Numbered from the stretch's first letter, positions 1-7,772 are shown. The stretch: 26,514 nt of DNA from CAYYWV01 sp964475385 (GCA_964475385.1 CAYYWV010000026.1:1-26514), one strand, 5' to 3'. Notes: generated from the letters alone by a model not told the origin. A program made the numbers and translations.

Positions 1-335
1 CGCCCCTGGATCAGGCCGAAGGCGACGTTCTCCCAGACCGGCAGGCTGTCGAACAGCGCCGAGCCCTGGAACAGCATCCCGAAGCGCTTGAGCACCCGCT
101 CGCGGTCGCGCTCGCCGAGGCCGACGACCTCTTCGCCGTCGATCTTGATGCTGCCCGCCTCGGGCCGCAAGAGCCCGAGCACGCATTTGAGCAACACCGA
201 TTTGCCGGTGCCCGAGCCGCCGATCACGACCACCGATTCGCCGACGCCCACATCGAGGTCGAGCCCGCGCAGGACGCGATTGGACCCGAAGGACTTCTCA
301 AGGCCGCGGATGCGGATCTTCTGGGCGGCGTTCAT
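1..335 (-). CDS. mlaF: Mla-type ABC transporter ATP-binding protein (partial, 3' end outside window)
   Basis: N-terminal 111 residues of an ABC ATPase; the rest lies beyond base 1. The Walker A loop GGSGTGKS is at residues 39-46 and the Q-loop segment FQGSALFDSL at 89-98, a wording typical of the MlaF/Mkl/Ttg2A branch. Its ATG overlaps the stop of the upstream permease gene as ATGA, so the two are translationally coupled. In the family, MlaF drives MlaE in phospholipid transport between the outer and inner membranes. The substrate-binding MlaD would be expected just downstream, outside the window. Walker B and the signature motif cannot be checked here. Confidence 0.9.
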   Translation of the reverse strand, partial: MNAAQKIRIRGLEKSFGSNRVLRGLDLDVGVGESVVVIGGSGTGKSVLLKCVLGLLRPEAGSIKIDGEEVVGLGERDRERVLKRFGMLFQGSALFDSLPVWENVAFGLIQG

Positions 336-1108
336 CGGGCGAAGAACAGCTCGGTGACGATGTAGTTGGCGGTGAGAATCAGGATCGAGGCCGAAACCAC
401 CGCGTTGGTGGTCGCCGCGCCCACGCCCTGCGCGCCGCCGCGCGAATGATAGCCGTGGTAACACCCCATCAGCGCGATCAGAAAGCCGAACACCCCGGCC
501 TTCACCAGCCCTGAGACCACGTCCATGGCCTCGAGAAAGTCGTAGGTGTTCTTGAGGTAGGTCACCGGGTTGAAGCCGAGCTTGTGGATGCTGACCAGAT
601 AGCCGCCGAACACGCCGATGATGTCGGCGACGAAGACCAGCAGCGGCAGCATCAGAACGCCCGCGATCAGCCGCGGCGCGATCAGGTACTTGAACGGGTT
701 GGTGGCGAGGGTGACCAAGGCGTCGATCTGCTCGGTCACGCGCATGGTGCCGATTTCGGCCGCGATCGCGGCGCCGATCCGCCCCGCCACCATCAACCCC
801 GCGAGCACCGGGCCGAGCTCGCGGGTCAGCGAGACGACCACGATGTTGGGGATCGCGCTTTCGGCCGAAAACCGCGAAAACCCGGTGTAGCTCTGGAGCG
901 CGAGCACCATGCCGGTGAAGATCGCGGTCAGCCCCACCACCGGCAGCGAGTAGTAGCCGATCTCCAGCATCTGGCGGCCGATCAGGCGCGGGTAGATCGG
1001 CGGCCAGGCCACATGGAGCACCGCCTTGCCGGTGAACAGGGTGATCCGTCCGACGCTTGCGAGGACGTCGAGAAAGACCCGGCCGATCAGGGCGAGCGGG
1101 TTCATCAT
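332..1108 (-). CDS. mlaE: MlaE-family ABC transporter permease (phospholipid trafficking)
   Basis: A 258-residue integral membrane protein with about five or six hydrophobic segments. The MlaE/permease signature around residues 95-130 is clear: ELGPVLAGLMVAGRIGAA followed by EIGTMRVTEQIDAL. Length matches the family (about 260). The first ATG overlaps the alr stop as ATGA, and a second ATG follows at once (1105); either gives the same protein less one residue. With the ATPase downstream it forms the inner-membrane MlaFE unit that moves phospholipids and maintains outer-membrane lipid asymmetry. Exact direction of transport is not visible from sequence. Confidence 0.93.
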   Translation of the reverse strand: MMNPLALIGRVFLDVLASVGRITLFTGKAVLHVAWPPIYPRLIGRQMLEIGYYSLPVVGLTAIFTGMVLALQSYTGFSRFSAESAIPNIVVVSLTRELGPVLAGLMVAGRIGAAIAAEIGTMRVTEQIDALVTLATNPFKYLIAPRLIAGVLMLPLLVFVADIIGVFGGYLVSIHKLGFNPVTYLKNTYDFLEAMDVVSGLVKAGVFGFLIALMGCYHGYHSRGGAQGVGAATTNAVVSASILILTANYIVTELFFAR

Positions 1109-2226
1109 TCCGGTTGCGTCTCCGGCGCGTCCAGGTAACGGCGCAGGTAGCGCCGCCCGAGCCCGGTCAAGATCTCGTAGGCGATGGTGTCCGCCCAGCC
1201 CGCCACCTCGTCGATCGGCACCGCGCCTCCGATCAGCGTGACCGTCGCGCCGGGCTGCGCCGCCGCGGGCGGCAAGGCCGAAACGTCGAGCGTGATTAAG
1301 TCCATGGAGACGCGCCCTACCACCGGAACACGAGCGCCGCCGATGGCGGCGAAGGCGCGGTTGCTGAGCGACCGCATATACCCGTCGGCGTAACCCACCG
1401 GTACGGTTGCGATTCGCCCCGGCGCGGCGACGCGGTGCGTGGCACCATAGCCAACGGTCTGGGGGCTGTCAACGTTGCGCAACTGAACGATTTTTCCTTC
1501 CAGGCGAACGACTTCCGCCATCGGATTGGGCTGGCCCGGAGTCGGGTTCGCGCCGTAGAGCGCGACCCCGGGACGGGCGAGATCGAGGTGATAGGCGGGG
1601 CCGAGGAAGATGCCCGACGAGTTGGCGAGGCTCGCCCGCGCCGCCGGCAGGCGCGCCCGCGCGGCGGCGAAGGCGCGGCGCTGGGCCTCGTTCATGGGGT
1701 TCTCGCGCTCTTCGGCGCAGGCGAGGTGGCTCATCACCAGCGTCGCCTCGAGCCCCTCGAGCCGCTCGGGCTCGGCCGCAAGTCGGTCGAGCTCGTCGCC
1801 CGGAAGCCCGAGCCGGTTCATGCCGGTGTCGACGTGGATCACGGATTCAAGCGGCGCGCCCTTTGCGCGCGCGCAAGCCCGCCAGCGTTCGATGTCGCCC
1901 AGGCTGTTGAGCGCGGGCGAAAGACGGTGGGCGATGAAGTCCTCCTCCGTCCCCGGCATGGCGCCCCCAAGGACGATGATGCGCGCCGCGTCGAGAAGAC
2001 CGCGCAGCGCCACGCCTTCGTCGAGGGTGGCGACGAAAAAGGTCCGGCAGCCCGCGGCCCAGAGCGCGGGCGCGGCCCGGTCTGCCCCGAGGCCGTAGGC
2101 GTCGGCCTTGACCACCGCGGCGCATTCCGCGCCTTCGAGGCGTTGAGCCAGCATGCGCCAGTTGCGCGCGAGCGCGCCGAGGTCGATGGTGAGAACCGCG
2201 CCCGCGCGATCAGAAGGGCGCGTCAT
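1105..2226 (-). CDS. alr: Alanine racemase
   Basis: A 373-residue fold-type III PLP enzyme that interconverts L- and D-alanine, supplying D-Ala for peptidoglycan in the cytoplasm. The PLP lysine is K40 within VVKADAYGLG. HVDTGMNRLG is at 131-140, the RPGVALYG strand at 218-225, and the opposite catalytic tyrosine is Y260 in VGYGATH. All key residues are intact and length is normal. The start overlaps the 3' end of dnaB by 17 bp, and the stop overlaps mlaE, so it sits inside a dnaB-alr-mlaE-mlaF transcription unit. The ribosome-binding site before it is weak, consistent with coupling to dnaB translation. Confidence 0.96.
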   Translation of the reverse strand: MTRPSDRAGAVLTIDLGALARNWRMLAQRLEGAECAAVVKADAYGLGADRAAPALWAAGCRTFFVATLDEGVALRGLLDAARIIVLGGAMPGTEEDFIAHRLSPALNSLGDIERWRACARAKGAPLESVIHVDTGMNRLGLPGDELDRLAAEPERLEGLEATLVMSHLACAEERENPMNEAQRRAFAAARARLPAARASLANSSGIFLGPAYHLDLARPGVALYGANPTPGQPNPMAEVVRLEGKIVQLRNVDSPQTVGYGATHRVAAPGRIATVPVGYADGYMRSLSNRAFAAIGGARVPVVGRVSMDLITLDVSALPPAAAQPGATVTLIGGAVPIDEVAGWADTIAYEILTGLGRRYLRRYLDAPETQPE

Positions 2227-3721
2227 CGCCGCCGTGACGAGTGTCGAGGTTGGCGAACTTGGTGGTTTCGCCGGTGAACTGGAGGCGGATCTTGCCGATC
2301 GGGCCGTGGCGCTGCTTGGCGACGATCACCTCGGCGATGCCGGCGGCCTCTTGGATTCGCTTGCGCCACTTGTCGTAACGCTCGTCGAAGTGCTCGGCCG
2401 ACTCCTCGGCGCGCTGGATGGGCTCGGCGCGGCTCAGGTAGTACTCCTCGCGGAAGATGAACATGACCACGTCGGCGTCCTGCTCGATCGAGCCCGATTC
2501 GCGCAGGTCCGAAAGCTGGGGCCGCTTGTCCTCGCGTTGCTCGACCGCGCGCGAGAGCTGCGAGAGCGCCAGCACCGGCACGTCGAGCTCCTTGGCGATC
2601 GCCTTGAGGCCCTGGGTGATCTCGCCGATCTCAAGCACCCGGCTGTCGTAGCGGCTGCGCCCGCTGGGCCTCAAGAGCTGGAGATAGTCGACCACGATCA
2701 GCGAAAGATCGTGGGTCCGCTTGAGCCGGCGGGCGCGGGTGCGTAACGCGGCGACCGAAAGCGCCGGGGTGTCGTCGATGAAGAACGGAACCCGGTTCAG
2801 CTTCTGGCTCGCAATCACCACGTTCTGGAAGTCGTCGGCCGAAAGCTGGCCGCGCCGCAGACGTTCGGAGGCGATGCCGGTCTCCTCGGCGAGCAGGCGG
2901 ATGGCGAGCTGCTCGGCCGACATCTCGAGCGAGAAGAACCCGACCACCGCGCCGTCCACCCTGCGCTTCACCCCGTCCGGGCCGGTCTCGGCGCGGTAGC
3001 TCTTGGCGGCGTGGAAGGCGATGTTGGTGGCGAGCGCCGTCTTGCCCATCGACGGCCGCCCGGCGAGGATGACGAGATCGGAATCGTGCAGGCCCCCCAA
3101 AAGGTTGTCGAGATCGATCAGCCCGGTCGCGATCCCGGTCAGCGCCCCGTCGCGCTTGTACGCGGTCTCCATGGTGGCGAGCGCCTCCTGGAGAGAGCCG
3201 CTCAGCGGCGCGAAGCCGCCTTCGTACTGGCCTTCCTCGGCGAGCGAGTAGAGGTGCTGCTCGGCGATCTCGATCTGGTCGCGCGCAGGCGTGTCCACCC
3301 GGTAGTCGTAGGCCGTGTTGACCACGTCCTCGCCGAGCCGGATCAGCTCGCGCCTGAGGTAGAGGTCGTGGACCGTGCGCGCGTAGTCCTCGGCGTTGAT
3401 GATGGTCACCGCCGAGGCCGCGAGCCGGGCGAGGTACTGCGCGCCGCCGATATCGGCGAGCGCCTCGTCGCCTTCGAAGTAGTGCTTGAGCGTCACCGGG
3501 TCGGCGTACTGGCCGCGCTCGACGATGCGCAGCGTCGCCTCGTAGATGCGGCCGTGGATCTCGTGGAAGAAGTGCTCGGGCGCGAGGAAGGCCGAGACCC
3601 GGTTGACGACCTCGTTGTTGACCAGCATCGCGCCCAAGAGCGCCTGCTCGGCCTCGAGGTTGTGGGGAAGCGTCCGGTACGAAATGGTCTCGTCCCGATC
3701 GTCCAGAACGCTTTCCGCCAT
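2210..3721 (-). CDS. dnaB: Replicative DNA helicase DnaB
   Basis: A 503-residue hexameric 5'-3' helicase of the replisome. The N-terminal primase/loader-interacting domain spans about 18-120. The RecA-like domain carries Walker A GRPSMGKT (221-228), the catalytic glutamate in SLEMS (E266), Walker B LSLIVVDYLQLL (339-350), the LALSQLSR motif (384-391) and the KQRHGPIG arginine-finger region (469-476). A charged insertion at about 431-460 explains the extra length over E. coli DnaB and is usual in alphaproteobacteria. There is no intein. I start it at ATG 3721 rather than GTG 3727, because GGAGG at 3727-3731 is the natural ribosome-binding site for the ATG and overlaps the GTG. Confidence 0.97.
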   Translation of the reverse strand: MAESVLDDRDETISYRTLPHNLEAEQALLGAMLVNNEVVNRVSAFLAPEHFFHEIHGRIYEATLRIVERGQYADPVTLKHYFEGDEALADIGGAQYLARLAASAVTIINAEDYARTVHDLYLRRELIRLGEDVVNTAYDYRVDTPARDQIEIAEQHLYSLAEEGQYEGGFAPLSGSLQEALATMETAYKRDGALTGIATGLIDLDNLLGGLHDSDLVILAGRPSMGKTALATNIAFHAAKSYRAETGPDGVKRRVDGAVVGFFSLEMSAEQLAIRLLAEETGIASERLRRGQLSADDFQNVVIASQKLNRVPFFIDDTPALSVAALRTRARRLKRTHDLSLIVVDYLQLLRPSGRSRYDSRVLEIGEITQGLKAIAKELDVPVLALSQLSRAVEQREDKRPQLSDLRESGSIEQDADVVMFIFREEYYLSRAEPIQRAEESAEHFDERYDKWRKRIQEAAGIAEVIVAKQRHGPIGKIRLQFTGETTKFANLDTRHGGDDAPF

Positions 3722-3869
3722 CGTCACCTCCGTTGCCCTGGATCCGGCTGTTTACCACGGAAGGCCCGGCAAGGGGATCGCGAATGCGCGCCTAGGCGTG
3801 TGTAACCTGGGGAGAGAAACCGTCCACAGGAGGATAATGCCGGGGAAAAACGTTTCCCGGTCCGTCGTT
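3722..3869. other. Intergenic region between cfa and dnaB
   Basis: About 150 bp between the cfa stop and the dnaB start, both on the minus strand. Just after cfa there is an imperfect inverted repeat (CCGGGAAA with TTCCCCGG, one bulge) near 3838-3860, but it has no following T-run on the minus strand, so I do not call a terminator. dnaB may have its own promoter here; I found no convincing -35/-10 pair. Confidence 0.4.
3727..3731 (-). promoter_or_regulatory. dnaB ribosome-binding site (decides the start codon)
   Basis: Minus-strand GGAGG five bases before ATG 3721. The in-frame GTG two codons earlier (3727-3725) overlaps this motif and would have no usable Shine-Dalgarno sequence at a normal distance, so the ATG is the more likely start. 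Confidence 0.75.
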
Positions 3870-5093
3870 TCAGGCGGCGGATGTGAGGGGTTGGGCGCGT
3901 TCCCACTCGTGAATGTAATCGCGGGTCAGCGGCACGGCGTCGACGCGCTTGGCGAGCTGGATCTGGAAAACCATCTGGTCCCAGTGCCGGAACGACATCT
4001 CGCAGCCGGCGAGATAGAACTCCCACATGCGGCAGAACCGCTCGTCGTAGATCTTGGCGATCTTGTCGCGGTTGTCGTGGAACCGCCTGAGCCAGGCTTT
4101 CAGCGTGTCGGCGTAGTGCAGGCGCAGGATCTCGATATCGGTGGCAAGCAGGCGGTTGCGTTCGATCGCCGGCATGACCTCGGACAGCGCCGGAACGTAA
4201 CCGCCCGGGAAGATGTACTTGCGAATCCAGGGGTTGGTCACGCCGGGGCCGTCCGAGCGCCCGATCGAATGCAATAGCGCCACCCCGTCGTCCGCGAGCA
4301 GCTCGCGCAGCTTGCCGAAGAACTCGCCGTAGTGCTTGACGCCGACGTGCTCGAACATGCCGACCGAAACGATGCGGTCGAACCGGCCTTCGACCTCGCG
4401 GTAGTCCTTGAGGAGGAAGCGCACCCGGTCCGAAAGCCCGGCCTCTTCGACGCGTTGGTTGGAGACCTTGTGCTGCTCTTCCGACAGCGTTACTCCCACG
4501 ACCTCGACGCCCGCGGTCTCGGCGAGGTAGATCCCGAGCCCGCCCCAGCCCGATCCGATATCCAGCACCTTCTGCCCCGGCTTGAGAAGGAGCTTGGCGG
4601 CGAGGTGGCGTTTCTTGGCTTCCTGCGCTTGATCGAGCGAGTAGTTGGGGCTTTCGAAATAGGCGCAGGAGTACTGCCGGTCGCGATCGAGAAACAGGTC
4701 GTAGAGCTCGCCCGAGAGGTCGTAGTGATGGGCGACGTTGCGCTTGGCCCGGCCGATCGGGTTGTGCTGCATGATCGGCCGCGCGATCTTGCCGATCCGG
4801 CGGCCGACCCGCTCGATCCAGCGGGGCTCGTAAGCCTCGAGATTGAGGCCGCAGAGCATGAGAAAGTCGCGGATCGAGCCGTCCTCGACGGTGAGCGCGC
4901 CGTCCATGTAGGCTTCGCCCAAGTAAAGGTATGGGTTGAGGAACAGCTTGCGGTGAAGAGCGCGGTCGTGGAGACGGATGGTGACCGCCGGCTCCTCGCC
5001 CGCCGCGCCGAACGCGTGGACCCGCCCGTTCGCGTCGACGACGGTAAGGTGTCCTCTTGTGATCATGCGCCGTAGCAAGCGCGCCAGCAGCAT
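3870..5093 (-). CDS. cfa: Cyclopropane-fatty-acyl-phospholipid synthase family protein
   Basis: A 407-residue SAM-dependent enzyme expected to add a methylene group across double bonds of membrane phospholipid acyl chains. The N-terminal lipid-binding domain spans about 1-130, then the methyltransferase core with SAM motif VLDIGSGWGGLGIYLAE (176-191). The bicarbonate/active-site residues of the family are visible: C143 in YSCAYF, E248 in MFEHVG, H275 in LLHSIG and Y360 in WEFYLAGCE. Length is a little over E. coli Cfa (382). The start is well supported by GGGAGGG six bases before ATG 5093. It lies between the ribosomal operon and dnaB, not in a dedicated lipid operon; a related tuberculostearic- or hydroxy-acid-type methyltransferase role cannot be excluded. 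Confidence 0.92.
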   Translation of the reverse strand: MLLARLLRRMITRGHLTVVDANGRVHAFGAAGEEPAVTIRLHDRALHRKLFLNPYLYLGEAYMDGALTVEDGSIRDFLMLCGLNLEAYEPRWIERVGRRIGKIARPIMQHNPIGRAKRNVAHHYDLSGELYDLFLDRDRQYSCAYFESPNYSLDQAQEAKKRHLAAKLLLKPGQKVLDIGSGWGGLGIYLAETAGVEVVGVTLSEEQHKVSNQRVEEAGLSDRVRFLLKDYREVEGRFDRIVSVGMFEHVGVKHYGEFFGKLRELLADDGVALLHSIGRSDGPGVTNPWIRKYIFPGGYVPALSEVMPAIERNRLLATDIEILRLHYADTLKAWLRRFHDNRDKIAKIYDERFCRMWEFYLAGCEMSFRHWDQMVFQIQLAKRVDAVPLTRDYIHEWERAQPLTSAA

Positions 5094-5252
5094 CGGTCAC
5101 CCTCCCGCTTCCGCCGAGCCGCATGCTCGTGTCCCGTTCGCCGCGCCCGGTCCCGCGCACACGACAAGGCCAAAAAGCCTAACGCAAAGTCAACCAGCTA
5201 GCAATCTTCGCCGCCGAATTCTCCGCTGTTTCTCGAAAGAGGCTCGGCCCCG
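5094..5252. other. Intergenic region between rplI and cfa
   Basis: About 160 bp downstream of rplI and upstream of cfa, both minus. On the minus strand there is TTGCTA, 17 bases, then TAGGCT (around 5177-5205), a weak sigma-70-like pair that could serve cfa, and a nearby TTGACT with no matching -10. I see no clear intrinsic terminator for the ribosomal operon. Confidence 0.3.
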
Positions 5253-5894
5253 TCAGCCCGCGCCTTCCGGGGCCTTTTCCGCATTGTCGCCGGCGGTCTT
5301 CCCGCCCTCGCCGGCGGCGACGGTCTCGAGATCCTCGGGCGCCTTCTCGAACAGAGCCTCGACGTCGACTGCGGGCTCCTCCTTCTCGGGCGCGGCGCCT
5401 TCGGCGGCTGTGACGGCGGCGCCGGCGGCCTCTTGGGCCGCGGCCTCTTCGGCCGAACGGGCGACGTTGACCCGGATGCTGACGATCACCTCGGGGTGCA
5501 GCGCGATGCGCACCGCGTGAATGCCGAGCGTCTTGATCGGACGGTCGAGCAATACCTGCCGACGCTCGATCGTGACCCCCGCCTCGGTCGCCGCTTCGGC
5601 GATGTCGCGCGCCGAGACCGAGCCGTAAAGCTGCGCGCTCTCGCTCGCCTGGCGCAGGAGCACGCAGGAAAAGCCCGTGAGCTTGGCGGCGACCGCCTCG
5701 GCCTCTTTGCGGCGTTCGAGGTTGACCGCTTCGAGCTGGGCGCGTTCGCGCTCGAACCGTTCGCGGTTGGCCTTGGTGGCCCGCAAGGCCTTGCGCTGAG
5801 GCAAGAGGTAGTTGCGCGCATAACCTGGCTTGACGTTGACCACGTCGCCCATCTGGCCCAGCTTCTCGACGCGCTCGAGCAAGATCACTTCCAT
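5253..5894 (-). CDS. rplI: 50S ribosomal protein bL9
   Basis: A 213-residue bL9. The N-terminal 23S-binding domain starts MEVILLERVEKLGQMGD and contains VKPGYARNYLLPQ (21-33). A long helical connector (about 40-75) and the C-terminal domain follow (to about 148, with YGSVSARDIAEA at 90-101). After that comes a tail of about 65 residues very rich in Ala and Glu, absent from E. coli bL9 (149 residues). The frame stays open well upstream, but the family start, GAGGAGGA seven bases upstream and the TGATG junction with the preceding gene all fix ATG 5894. It is the last gene of the rpsF operon. Confidence 0.96.
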   Translation of the reverse strand: MEVILLERVEKLGQMGDVVNVKPGYARNYLLPQRKALRATKANRERFERERAQLEAVNLERRKEAEAVAAKLTGFSCVLLRQASESAQLYGSVSARDIAEAATEAGVTIERRQVLLDRPIKTLGIHAVRIALHPEVIVSIRVNVARSAEEAAAQEAAGAAVTAAEGAAPEKEEPAVDVEALFEKAPEDLETVAAGEGGKTAGDNAEKAPEGAG

Positions 5895-6841
5895 CAGTCT
5901 TCCTCCTCGTCGGCTGACGTTCCGGCGAAACGCTGGCGCAGCCCGATCAACGATTCGATCGCTCCCGCCCCGGTGACCATCACAAGGCCCGACCAGCGGG
6001 GCAGAAACAGAATCAGCATGTAGAATACGGTCAGCGCAAAGGGCCGCCCCGGCCAACCTCGCGAGACCACATGGGCGACGCCGAGCCCCTGAAAGAAGAA
6101 CGGAATCGCAAAGATCAGCATCAGGCTGCGCCCGGTATACCCTGGGGTGCCGTCGGCGACGAGCCAAAGCGCGCCGGCGAGCGCGATAGCGACCATCAGC
6201 CACTGCGGCACCACGATTTCGGCGTAACGGGGCGAAGGCCTGAGGTTGTGCCCCGCGCGGACGAGGATCGCCTGCCCCAGGCTGCCGTTTATCGTAAAGG
6301 TCAGAAGCCAGGACGCGGTGACCATCGCCGGAAAGGTCTGCGACCAGGCGGCGGCCGCGGCCGCGCGGTCGGCCTCCGCGAGCCCCGGCACATAGGCCGA
6401 AAGCGCCTGATCGAGCGAGCGCCGCACCGCGCCCTCGAAGCCGCCCGGCTCGCCGGCCATCATGAAAGCGAAGACCACGAACAGCGCGGCGGCGTAGGCC
6501 GTCGCAAGAGCGAGCAAGCGTCCGACCGGATACCACTCGACCGTCCCGTCGGCCCCCGTGCGCGACAAGAGCGCCTGGCGGACGACGACCGCGACCGGCA
6601 GCGCAAAGCCGAGCGCGTAAGGCAACATGCCCGAAACTTGGGCGAAGGCGGTGGTCACGGCGGCGCCGGTGAACGCCGCGATCGTCGCCCCCATCACACC
6701 AAGCCCAAGCCCGGCGAGAAACAGAGGCAGATGCGTCAGGTTCGCGATGAGCAGCCCGAACAGAGACCCCGAGGCCGGAGCGAGGTAGATCAGGCCGCTC
6801 GCGATTCCCGCCGCCACCGCCAGAGTGATGATCCGTATCAT
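5894..6841 (-). CDS. DUF2232 (YybS-like) multipass membrane protein
   Basis: A 315-residue protein with about eight or nine hydrophobic segments, starting MIRIITLAVAAGIASGLIY. The C-terminal part has FFFQGLGVAHVV and FLPRWSGLVMV, and the protein ends in an acidic tail (SADEEED). Position between rpsR and rplI is the known context of DUF2232/YybS-related proteins in alphaproteobacteria. Its function is not established; resemblance of the wider family to ECF-transporter S components is a hypothesis only. Its stop and the rplI start share one base (TGATG), and the rplI ribosome-binding site lies in its last codons, so bL9 synthesis is coupled to translation of this membrane protein. Confidence 0.82.
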   Translation of the reverse strand: MIRIITLAVAAGIASGLIYLAPASGSLFGLLIANLTHLPLFLAGLGLGVMGATIAAFTGAAVTTAFAQVSGMLPYALGFALPVAVVVRQALLSRTGADGTVEWYPVGRLLALATAYAAALFVVFAFMMAGEPGGFEGAVRRSLDQALSAYVPGLAEADRAAAAAAWSQTFPAMVTASWLLTFTINGSLGQAILVRAGHNLRPSPRYAEIVVPQWLMVAIALAGALWLVADGTPGYTGRSLMLIFAIPFFFQGLGVAHVVSRGWPGRPFALTVFYMLILFLPRWSGLVMVTGAGAIESLIGLRQRFAGTSADEEED

Positions 6842-6863
6842 GCGGCCCGCGCCGCCGCGCTGG

Positions 6864-7139
6864 CTATTTGATGACGAAGGGCAGGAGCGCCAAGTTGCGC
6901 GCTCGCTTGATCGCCCGCGCCAGCTCGCGTTGCTTCTTGGCCGAAACGGCGGTGATCCGGCTCGGCACGATCTTGCCGCGCTCGGACAGGAAGCGTTGCA
7001 GGAGCTTGACGTTCTTGTAGTCGATCTTGGGCGCGTTCGCGCCCGAGAAAGGGCACACCTTGCGGCGGCGGAAGAACGGCCGCCGGGGGACGGGCTGCGG
7101 CATCTGCACCGCGCCGTCCGATTTCGTCGTCTCGCTCAT
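6864..7139 (-). CDS. rpsR: 30S ribosomal protein bS18
   Basis: A 91-residue bS18, usual length. RRKVCPFSG (25-33), DYKNVKLLQRFLSERGKI (40-57) and SRITAVSAKKQRELARAIKRAR (60-81) are the conserved core that binds 16S rRNA as a dimer with bS6. GGGAG eight bases before the ATG is a good ribosome-binding site. It follows rpsF after only three bases, as expected for partners made in equal amounts. Confidence 0.98.
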   Translation of the reverse strand: MSETTKSDGAVQMPQPVPRRPFFRRRKVCPFSGANAPKIDYKNVKLLQRFLSERGKIVPSRITAVSAKKQRELARAIKRARNLALLPFVIK

Positions 7140-7142
7140 GTC

Positions 7143-7631
7143 TTACTCTCCCGCTTCGCTCTCGACCGGGGTTGCGGCCTCGGCCTCAGCGTCTGCGCTC
7201 TCCGCCTGGGCCTCTTCGGTCGGCTTGGACGCGGTTTCCTGCTTCGCCTTTTCGGCTCCGCCTCGCGACCGGCCGTGCCCGCCGCGGCGCGAGCGGTCGT
7301 CGCGCGAGGACTTGGCCTGCATCATGATCGAGGGGTTGGGGTCGAGCTCCTCGACCCGCACGGTGAGATAGCGCAATACGTCCTCGCTGAGCCGGTAGTT
7401 GCGCTCGAGTTCTTGCACCGCTTCGGCGGGAGCGTCGAGATTGAAATGGACGTAGTGGCCCTTGCGGTTCTTCTTGATCCGATAAGCCAGGGTCTTAAGG
7501 CCCCAGAACTCGGTCTTGGCGACTTCGCCGCCTTTTTCCTTCACGATATTGGCGAAGGTTTCCGCGAGCCCTTCGACCTGCTGGGCCGACATATCGTGGC
7601 GCGCGATGAACGTGCTCTCGTAGAGAGGCAT
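7143..7631 (-). CDS. rpsF: 30S ribosomal protein bS6
   Basis: A 162-residue bS6. The ferredoxin-like core is at 1-100 (MPLYESTFIARHDMS, GLKTLAYRIKKNRKGHYVHFNL, LSEDVLRYLTVRVEELD), followed by an arginine/glycine-rich segment (109-125) and an acidic Ala/Glu-rich tail to residue 162. Tails of this kind occur in alphaproteobacterial bS6. I start at ATG 7631 because the family begins there and AAGGAG lies nine bases upstream; an open frame extends 15 codons further without support. First gene of the operon, with a promoter and structured leader upstream. Confidence 0.97.
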   Translation of the reverse strand: MPLYESTFIARHDMSAQQVEGLAETFANIVKEKGGEVAKTEFWGLKTLAYRIKKNRKGHYVHFNLDAPAEAVQELERNYRLSEDVLRYLTVRVEELDPNPSIMMQAKSSRDDRSRRGGHGRSRGGAEKAKQETASKPTEEAQAESADAEAEAATPVESEAGE

Positions 7632-7664
7632 GCTCTCGGTCTCCTTATGGCTATTGCGTGCCCG

Positions 7665-7693
7665 GCGCCGGATCATAAGGCCGCATCCGGCGC
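7665..7693 (-). promoter_or_regulatory. Leader hairpin upstream of rpsF (candidate S6:S18 autoregulatory element)
   Basis: A perfect 9-bp stem (GCGCCGGAT / ATCCGGCGC; arms 7665-7673 and 7685-7693) closed by an 11-base loop, about 35 bases before the rpsF start and inside the predicted 5' leader of about 100 bases. Known S6:S18 leader motifs sit at this place and let the bS6-bS18 complex repress its own operon. I could not confirm the family's bulged CCG geometry, so the function is inferred from position. Confidence 0.45.
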
Positions 7694-7738
7694 TTGGGGC
7701 TTAGCCGGCTGGGCCGGCAAGGAGCTATGAAGCGCCGC

Positions 7739-7766
7739 ACTATACCCGAAAGCCGCGCCGGCGCAA
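7739..7766 (-). promoter_or_regulatory. Predicted sigma-70-type promoter of the rpsF operon
   Basis: On the minus strand TTGCGC (7761-7766), a 16-base spacer and TATAGT (7739-7744, five of six to consensus). Predicted transcription start is near 7732, giving a leader of about 100 bases that contains the hairpin. The -35 boxes of this and the fabD promoter are only six bases apart, back to back. Confidence 0.6.
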
Positions 7767-7772
7767 GTCCGC

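Noticed and set aside
2210..3721. Extra length of DnaB, considered as an intein.
   Set aside because: The insertion is only about 30 residues, charged, after the Walker B region, and lacks intein splice residues; it is a normal alphaproteobacterial insertion.
5895..6536. Upstream extension of the bL9 frame through the DUF2232 gene.
   Set aside because: bL9 has a standard start with a strong ribosome-binding site at 5894; the extension is an out-of-frame reading of DUF2232.
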